In this document: positions 57,945 through 64,000 of the stretch, piece by piece
Numbering within the stretch: the first letter of the stretch is position 1
Layout: the number at the start of each line of letters is the position of its first letter
NCBI GenBank assembly: GCA_031216445.1
Contig: CM062218.1
Location: forward strand, 17,793,001-17,857,000
Source of the DNA: Lateolabrax maculatus
Lineage: Eukaryota > Chordata > Actinopteri > Acropomatiformes > Lateolabracidae
Length of the DNA stretch: 64,000 bases
Direction of reading: 5' to 3'
Notes under the pieces: model-generated
The model's database searches: none
Seen by the model: the letters and a program-made list of their open reading frames with translations, nothing else
What the model was told of the DNA's origin: nothing
Translations under genes and position numbers: made by a program

Positions 57945-60029
57945 GGCATACATATACACACAGTTCTGAGTCTCTTGCGTCTTGTCACACACACTTTGGT
58001 TTCCGGGGCTATCAAAGTGCTGAGTGCAAACTCTCTCCTCCAAAAACTGTCACATGTCGCCAGAGGTGTCTCGCTCCCTGTGGTAACCCTCTGAGCTCCT
58101 GGCACATGAACAAGTCATTATTTCCATGGTAAAGGTCAGAAGCTCTGTCACCTGACTCTAAAGTGGAGCTGAGTGGAGTCGCCCCGAGACAATGACCAAA
58201 GGTCAGTTTTCTGTTTTGCCTTTCGTACAGTGAGTGTGGATTTGAGGAGGACAGGCTGCTCCCAGATCTGCCTATGAGCGCCTTTTGGTCACAGTGGCTC
58301 CCAGACATGGAGGTTCAGATAATTGGCTGCAGGGAGCTCCATAATGAGCCTGAGGGTCTGTAATATGACACATCTTCAAGGAAAAATATTTTAATAGGGC
58401 AATTACAGCGACGAGGAGGGTGTTTTGTGTAGAGTGAGTGATTGTTGTGGAGGGGCGCTGTGTTAAGGAATTCAATGGCATTTAACTCCATTATCTACTG
58501 TGTGGCTCAGTAGTGAGGATATTTTCAATATGATTACAGTCTCATTGGAGCTTTTTTTTTTGTCTGAATGGCCTGACCAAACAGTGCAGGTCACATTATG
58601 CTTAAGAGTTGCATTTGCAATTATTATCTAATACTATGCAGAGAGAAAATGGGTAACTGGATGTAGCCACAGAGCCCTCTGGTGATTTGACAGTTTAAGA
58701 TTGAACCCATGAATGAGTCCGTCTGCAAATTGGTTGAATCCACCTTTATAATCTGGAGTTACATGACATGTATAATGTTAAAGAATATTCTATTATGCGG
58801 GCCGATGCATTTAAGAGCAGTGAATAATTAAACAGCGCAGTTAAATCCAGCACAAAAACACAGCGCTGTTTAATTCAGCACAATTCATATGCTCAGTTTC
58901 ATCTGAAGATTTTGCCCCTGGCATTGCCTCCAACTCAACCAACCACCACCTCTGAACCACTCAGACTTACCAACCGCAAGACCAACCAGTCAGCTCTCTG
59001 ACACTGACCCGGTTCGCCTGCCTCATTTTAACAATGCCCCTCTCTCCCCTTCAATCATCCAAAGTGGTCTGACTATAGATGAGGTTAACTACAGCATAAG
59101 CCTCACTTCCAGGAGTCACCAGGGCCAATTATATGAGCCTGACTACTCTTCCCAACCTGAGCTCTATGGTGTGGAAAATGCAGTTCCACTGGCTGCATCA
59201 CTGGGGACAGAACAGGCTAGTGCTGTCTGGAGCCTGAGCAGAGCGTAGGCCAATTTGGCATGCAGAGGTCTATGGAGAATAAGCCTGATGAAATATATAT
59301 ATGATCTTCTTCAAACATGTATTGTTCCGCACTACTGTGTCTTATCAGGCTGGCTCCCTCCTCATGTCTTCTAGGCTTGGCAGAGCGAGACGCTACAGCG
59401 CAGATTGTGTGGTGCACAAGGAATGCTAAGGTCCTCTCAGAGCTCCTTACAGTAAACAGTAGGGACGAGCCACATCCTGCCTGCTTATTGATGAAAGTAG
59501 GTTCAAAGCACTGCAATCACAAGCAGTCCTTTATTCATATATTCCAAGACGCAGGGAAGAATTAAATCCTGCTCATGCAGATAATGGAGCAGATGACATT
59601 TTTAAGGTGCAGTTCATTAGCTGTCTTATTATTGTTCAGACCAATTAAAGGTTTAGTGCTTACAAACCCTTTCTATAAACAAATAGCTTTGGTTTGTGCA
59701 ACAGAAAATTATATTTGCCTTTGAAGTACCAGAGCAAACTCATATGCAGGGTACTGCTGACCTCTGCCTGCCACATGGGGAACTGCATCGTGCAATTCAA
59801 ACTAGAACACAAACACAGTATCCCAAAATTACACTACTGTACTAACAGTCCCATAAAAATGGAAAGATGAAATATGTCACAAAAACAACCCTCAAACTAA
59901 AATTTATACATATTCCCTTATATTGTGGAGGCACATTTAGTACTATCTAGATATAGACAACAGACGTATTGCAACCTTGTTTTCAACAGGCTTCAATGAG
60001 AAGAATGCACTCACAGACAGACAGATATA
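55091..60029. other. irx4-ndufs6 convergent intergenic region; no gene
   Basis: A 29-nt poly-C followed by (CA)n lies at 57346-57396, and (CA)n at 57914-57941. A CTCF-like word on the minus strand lies near 58672-58685. Complex islands at 58000-58500 and 58640-59200 may be conserved elements. AT-rich spacer fills 55450-57290. Short open frames carry no recognisable domains. Confidence 0.4.
57346..57396 (+). repeat. Poly-C run followed by (CA)n
   Basis: 29 consecutive C pass directly into a CA array. On the minus strand this is a long G run able to form G-quadruplexes. Confidence 0.9.
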
Positions 60030-60035
60030 ATTTAT
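60030..60035 (-). terminator. Polyadenylation signal of ndufs6
   Basis: TTTATT on the plus strand reads AATAAA on the minus strand, about 50 nt beyond the ndufs6 stop codon. A short 3' UTR is usual for this gene. Confidence 0.6.
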
Positions 60036-60083
60036 TAACCAATATGGTAATTTATACAGAGAAGCAAAGACAGAGGAAATGTT

Positions 60084-61935
60084 TCAGTGATGATGCTTCT
60101 GTTTGAACTGTAATCCACAGTAGCCACATGTACCCACTTTTGTGTCTTTATCCTGGAAAAAGAGACAGAAAATTATAAAATTAGTATTTACAAATTGGAA
60201 CCTTTGCAATAATCTGCTGTTAAGGTGATTATAGGAATACGCCAGCTATAGAAAGCCACAGTCCATGTTCTCATCGCTTCAATTATATAAACTGACTATT
60301 AAAGCAAGAACATTACTACCCTCTTTTTGCTGTGTACCCACCTCACACTGAGTTTATTCACTCACGTAACAAGCCCACATGTATCCAAAGGTTATACATT
60401 TACATGCACTTGAGTAACCTGATTATTGTCAGTCTTCTGCAGTACCCCAGTGTCCTTGATCAGAGTACTGGTATGGTATTTTCTGTTTTCAGATATCATG
60501 ACTGTGAACAGTACTGCTTTCATCAAGGGGTTCATGCATTTGACTCTATTACTGCAATGTGACTAAATGTTCTAACCTTTCCTCTGACAGAGGTGACTGG
60601 ATCTCGAGCATACCAATTCAATGAATCCAAGTAAACCTATGGAACATGTGGCCACATTGAACCACATGAACACTTTGATCGAATTCACAGTGACCAGAGT
60701 ATTGGATGCTGGTTAATAAACGGTAAATAGCCCCCATGACTCGAACCACATTAGTGTGTGCAGGCTTTTACCAGGTTGATGTAGACTTTGGGATGGCCCA
60801 GGGCTCCTCCACCTCCATCACAGGATACCACTCTTTCCCCAATCTCAGTCACTGGCTCCTCTGCCACCAAGTTGATGGCAAAGTTCGTATTCACCTTGAC
60901 ACAGACAACGTTACTTCTGTCATTATCAGCTCCGTAAAATGAGGTTTATATGGGAAGCCGGTAAGAAACAGAGTTTTAACAAACATTCGACACAGCTGGA
61001 CTGTAGGGGTGTGCATAATTCATGTTTGATGATGAAGGCGATCCTCTGTGTGTGTGTACCCTCTATCAATTGCGGTAGCATACATCCAGTTTTTAAATGG
61101 GTTAAGTAGTGAGTGATTTTGAAAAAGCTTGTTTAAGTATAACATTTGTGGTAATGCGTACTGGATTAAGCATATGGTGACCAAGATTTAAATATTTGTA
61201 TGGCTCAATACAAAAGTGTGTGAACGTGAGGATTAATGGCAGGTGCACACAACACTGACAGTATCACTGTTTCATATCTGTGACGTTATTACACCTCCAG
61301 CAACAAACCCAGATTTGCTCAGAGTTGCTACATTTAGATGAGCTGCCATCTGAGCTCTACTAAGCTTGTTTGTTGGCTACTTCTTACCTCTTTCTGTCTG
61401 CCAACGAATCTGGCTCTCCTGGGATCCTTTTCATCAAACACCTGGGATGAAAAACAGTAAAGTTGTGAACTGGAGAAGAAGGCAACAGCGGCACATGATC
61501 CCTGTTTTGATACTGATTTGAAGGTCCGTCTTTGGACACCATGTTTCGCTACCTGACACAAACGCACCAGCTGTCATTTCAAACAAAAAAAACATTCGTG
61601 GACACTGTGTGGATACCAGCTCTGTTACAAACAGTGGCCGAAATTCAAAAGTTGGAGGACAACTTTAAGTCATGCGGAGGGCTGTCCGATAAAGGACACA
61701 GGGGAGCCACCGGCTACACTGACGCAGGGCTAAGCTAACGTCAGGCTAACGTGAAGTAACCTGCGGCGCGAGAGAATGACCGTCGACGCACCTGGCCGGT
61801 GTGAGTGATGGCCTCGCCGGTGGTGGAAACCTCCACGCTGTAGCGGTGAACGGCTACAGCAGAAAGCCTCAGAGGTGAGGCAAGCACCTTAGCATTTTTA
61901 CTGAAGGACAGAAGTCTGCCCACTGCGGCCGCCAT
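60084..61935 (-). CDS. ndufs6: NADH dehydrogenase [ubiquinone] iron-sulfur protein 6, mitochondrial
   Basis: This gene encodes the small zinc-binding accessory subunit of respiratory complex I (mitochondrial matrix side, N-module). Exons in transcript order are 61935-61792, 61441-61388, 60894-60772 and 60152-60084, all on the minus strand, all phase 0, with GT-AG junctions; 129 aa (human about 124). Residues 1 to about 30 form a basic, Ser/Ala-rich mitochondrial presequence. The mature part contains GEAITHTGQ, RFVGRQKE, SCDGGGGALGHPKVYINL and TCGYCGLQFKQ. Zinc ligands Cys91, His100, Cys116 and Cys119 keep the family spacing (9, 16, 3). The protein ends KHHH. The start is the only in-frame ATG before the open frame runs into non-ATG sequence, and it sits in a good Kozak context. 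The gene is divergent from mrpl36, as in other vertebrates, which supports the identification. Confidence 0.95.
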
Positions 61936-62733
61936 GTTTACAACAGCTTGTGTTCCCAAGATGCCTTGCAGTGAACACTTGACGAAGGCAATGTGATGCC
62001 CCAAGTTTTGTTTGTCAGGTTCAAAGTACTTCTAGTGTGTGCCAACCGGTACCAACTCCACCAAGCTTTCCAGTTAAAACCCTGAATTTAGGTATATTTT
62101 ATATAAAATACAAAATAAGACTTTGGTCATTTTAGAGTTCGGCCTTGTTAATGCCAAATTAGGCAAAATGTGTTCCAAGACAGAGACGGAAACTGGCCGA
62201 GAGGCAAAACTGAGGGCAGCACTGTCCACACAGTCCCATCGTAAACCGGAAGCAGTTGAATCCTCACAAGCGAGAAGAGCGTCGCGGTCGTTTTGTGTCG
62301 ATTAAAACGCAACATTCAGGGGCACATCCCCTGTTTTAAACCTTCAAGGACTTTCTGAAAGGTTAGTTTACGTTCCTTCATTTTAGGACACGACTGTGTC
62401 ACGTCGGAGACTAACACGTCGGCTGTTTCTATGTCTGACTTTGGTGCTAGCAGGTCGACTCTTGACACGCTCGTCTCCACGGCATGTTGCACAGACTTCC
62501 TACAGTCCACGACCTGCAGTATTTACATGTGTAACTGCTTTTTAATATGCCACTATGCCAAAAAAAACAAAAAAAAAAAAAACATGCAAGACTCTATAAT
62601 TAACACTGCAGTCACCACACAACATGACATTAACCAAACCTCAGACTTATGTCATAAAATCTTTATCTACACATTGCAGCTGTAATTGAATATGAATGAT
62701 CTGTCTCTGTCCCCCTCCGCAGGCTTTGCCACC
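61936..62733. promoter_or_regulatory. Bidirectional promoter and 5' leaders of ndufs6 / mrpl36
   Basis: The two start codons are divergent and about 800 bp apart. An ETS/GABP-like core ACCGGAAG lies at 62245-62252, a common element of nuclear genes for mitochondrial proteins. On the minus strand, AAACATGGCGGC at 61939-61928 matches the YY1 consensus and overlaps the ndufs6 start codon. A plausible mrpl36 5' UTR intron runs from a GTTAGT donor near 62362 to the acceptor at 62722. There is no TATA box, as expected of housekeeping genes. Transcription starts were not determined. Confidence 0.6.
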
Positions 62734-63114
62734 ATGGCGCCCCTCCTCTTGAGGCACCTGGCCACCTCCCTGACTCGCCAAGTGGCCCAGATGAGCCGGT
62801 TAAATCTGACCTTCTCCTCACCAGCAGCTTGTGCTTACAGGTGCCTCTGCACCCTCACCACAGCCCCCCGCAGCCTGCTCCTGTCACCGGCCAGGCTTCT
62901 CTCCGTCCAGCCCCCCTCGCCCGGCTCCTCTGCTCAGTGTGGGCCGTCTCTGCTGGGACAGTGTCAGCGTCTTCCCTGCGCCCAGCCCTCTGCAGGGATG
63001 AAAACCAAGTCTGCCCTGAAGAGGCGCTGCAAAGACTGTTTCATTGTTCGGCGGAGGGGGCATCTGTTTGTGTTCTGCAAGACAAATCCGAGGCACAAGC
63101 AGAGGCAGGGCTAA
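62734..63114 (+). CDS. mrpl36: 39S/large-subunit mitochondrial ribosomal protein bL36m
   Basis: This gene encodes the mitochondrial homologue of bacterial ribosomal protein L36, a component of the mitoribosomal large subunit. It has a single coding exon of 126 aa (human about 103). Residues 1 to about 88 are a long Ser/Leu/Arg-rich region that should carry the mitochondrial presequence. From residue 89 a complete 38-residue L36 domain starts with MKTKSALKRRCKDC and ends with PRHKQRQG. Its zinc ligands are Cys99, Cys102, Cys115 and His121 (C-X2-C-X12-C-X5-H). The chosen ATG lies in a textbook Kozak context (GCCACCATGG) 12 nt after a likely splice acceptor (CCTCCGCAG, ending at 62722). An upstream in-frame ATG at 62692 would lie in the predicted intron. 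The N-terminal region is longer than in mammals. Confidence 0.94.
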   Translation: MAPLLLRHLATSLTRQVAQMSRLNLTFSSPAACAYRCLCTLTTAPRSLLLSPARLLSVQPPSPGSSAQCGPSLLGQCQRLPCAQPSAGMKTKSALKRRCKDCFIVRRRGHLFVFCKTNPRHKQRQG

Positions 63115-63181
63115 AGTGTTGAAGGGGTGTTGTGAAGATTGGTTTTGAGGTTGTGGATATTTAAAAGAACTGTGCTGCAAA

Positions 63182-63187
63182 AATAAA
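63182..63187 (+). terminator. Polyadenylation signal of mrpl36
   Basis: AATAAA lies about 70 nt after the mrpl36 stop codon and is followed by T/G-rich sequence. Confidence 0.65.
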
Positions 63188-64000
63188 TTGTTTGGCTGAA
63201 AAATATGCACACCTCTCCTGTTTTCCTCTTAACAACAGTGGCACAAAATACATCATTTTTTTTTTCACAATGAGGAAACTGAATTATGGCATTCTGTTTT
63301 TCTTAATCTTCCACAACATTTTATATGACAAACATGGCTAATTTGGGATTAGTTTAAATTAAATTCAGTTTCCAAAATTATCATAATAGCTTTCTCTCAG
63401 TAAATAATGAGTATTCACAAATATAAGACTTAAAATGGAAAGAAATGTGTATCTGTTCTCTGTGGACCATTGCATGGTTCAATTAGTAGTCATTTTGATT
63501 AAAACTTTATTTTCTTATCCCGCAACACATTACACAGCAGTCATCTGATTATAGAGTAATGTTTTTATTAATTTATCCTGTTTTATGTCAGATTCCTTTC
63601 CACAGTTTTTCCACATGAGGGAGCCAAAGTCTATGCCACATCAATACAGGCTCCGACCTGCCATGTTGATCACTTTGACTCCATTTTTCTAAACACTGTT
63701 ACCTGTTGTAAGTTGTCCCTATCACCCTGTGGTTCATATCAGTCTATATCAGTCCCTTTAAAATATTGACTCACAAAAACTGTACAGAATTTTGTGTTGA
63801 AGGTTGTCTGTTATCAGGCTGACAAGCTTTCAAAGCCAAGCAGGAAACTTTTCATCCTAAAAGCTTTGGCCACCTTTGTATCATTGTATTTATTACTGAA
63901 AGACAAGGACAATGCACTCAACTGTTACGACAGACACCTGACTGTTCTGAAAGGTGTTTGACAACAAACGCTTCCAGCCTGCTTGGTTAGTTTTCCTAAA
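63188..64000. other. Downstream of mrpl36; no gene seen
   Basis: AT-rich sequence without an open frame of note or a recognised repeat. The next gene must lie beyond the window. Confidence 0.5.

Noticed and set aside
61532..61738. 68-codon plus-strand open frame within ndufs6 intron 1
   Set aside because: No recognisable domain; it lies antisense in the intron and has no supporting signals.
61936..62004. N-terminal extension of ndufs6
   Set aside because: The open frame extends upstream but contains no ATG before the chosen start (it would begin with TTG), and the chosen ATG fits the family.

Overview
The window reads as nuclear DNA of a ray-finned (teleost) fish. The evidence is three intron-split vertebrate loci with short introns (99-874 bp), very dense (CA)n/(TG)n and (GA)n microsatellites, and several interspersed repeats of kinds I know from teleost, mainly percomorph, genomes. 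It is an Iroquois homeobox (IrxA-type) cluster with its mitochondrial-gene neighbours. No bacterial-type operon, CRISPR array, rRNA or convincing tRNA was seen. LAYOUT: 1-33.2 kb is a gene desert with no supportable coding gene. It holds microsatellites, nested non-autonomous transposons, LINE/SINE 3-prime tails, a reverse-transcriptase relic, and islands of complex non-repetitive sequence that look like conserved non-coding enhancers. irx1 lies at 33.57-37.07 kb (+ strand, 5 coding exons, 472 aa). From 37.4 to 50.6 kb there is a second regulatory-looking desert with repeats. irx4 lies at 51.11-53.84 kb (+ strand, 6 coding exons, 411 aa). After a 6.2 kb gap come ndufs6 (60.08-61.94 kb, - strand, 4 exons, 129 aa) and mrpl36 (62.73-63.11 kb, + strand, 126 aa), which diverge from a shared promoter region. 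HOW IT FITS TOGETHER: mrpl36-ndufs6-irx4 has the same order and relative strands as the human locus recalled from memory. irx2, which lies between IRX4 and IRX1 in tetrapods, is absent. That pattern fits the duplicated teleost cluster irx1b/irx4b; the 'b' label is inferred from the missing irx2. Two features of the pair deserve attention. irx1 lies on the same strand as irx4, whereas human IRX1 and IRX4 are on opposite strands. The two homeodomains are also identical over 60 consecutive residues and share substitutions that I do not recall in the usual IRX1 or IRX4 proteins, which suggests gene conversion or concerted evolution between neighbours. The two mitochondrial genes are housekeeping bystanders that mark the edge of the Irx regulatory domain. 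I found no wholly new gene system. The most novel items are the homeobox homogenisation, the irx1 orientation, the 99-bp frame-preserving intron of irx4, and the architecture of nested repeats and candidate enhancers or insulators.
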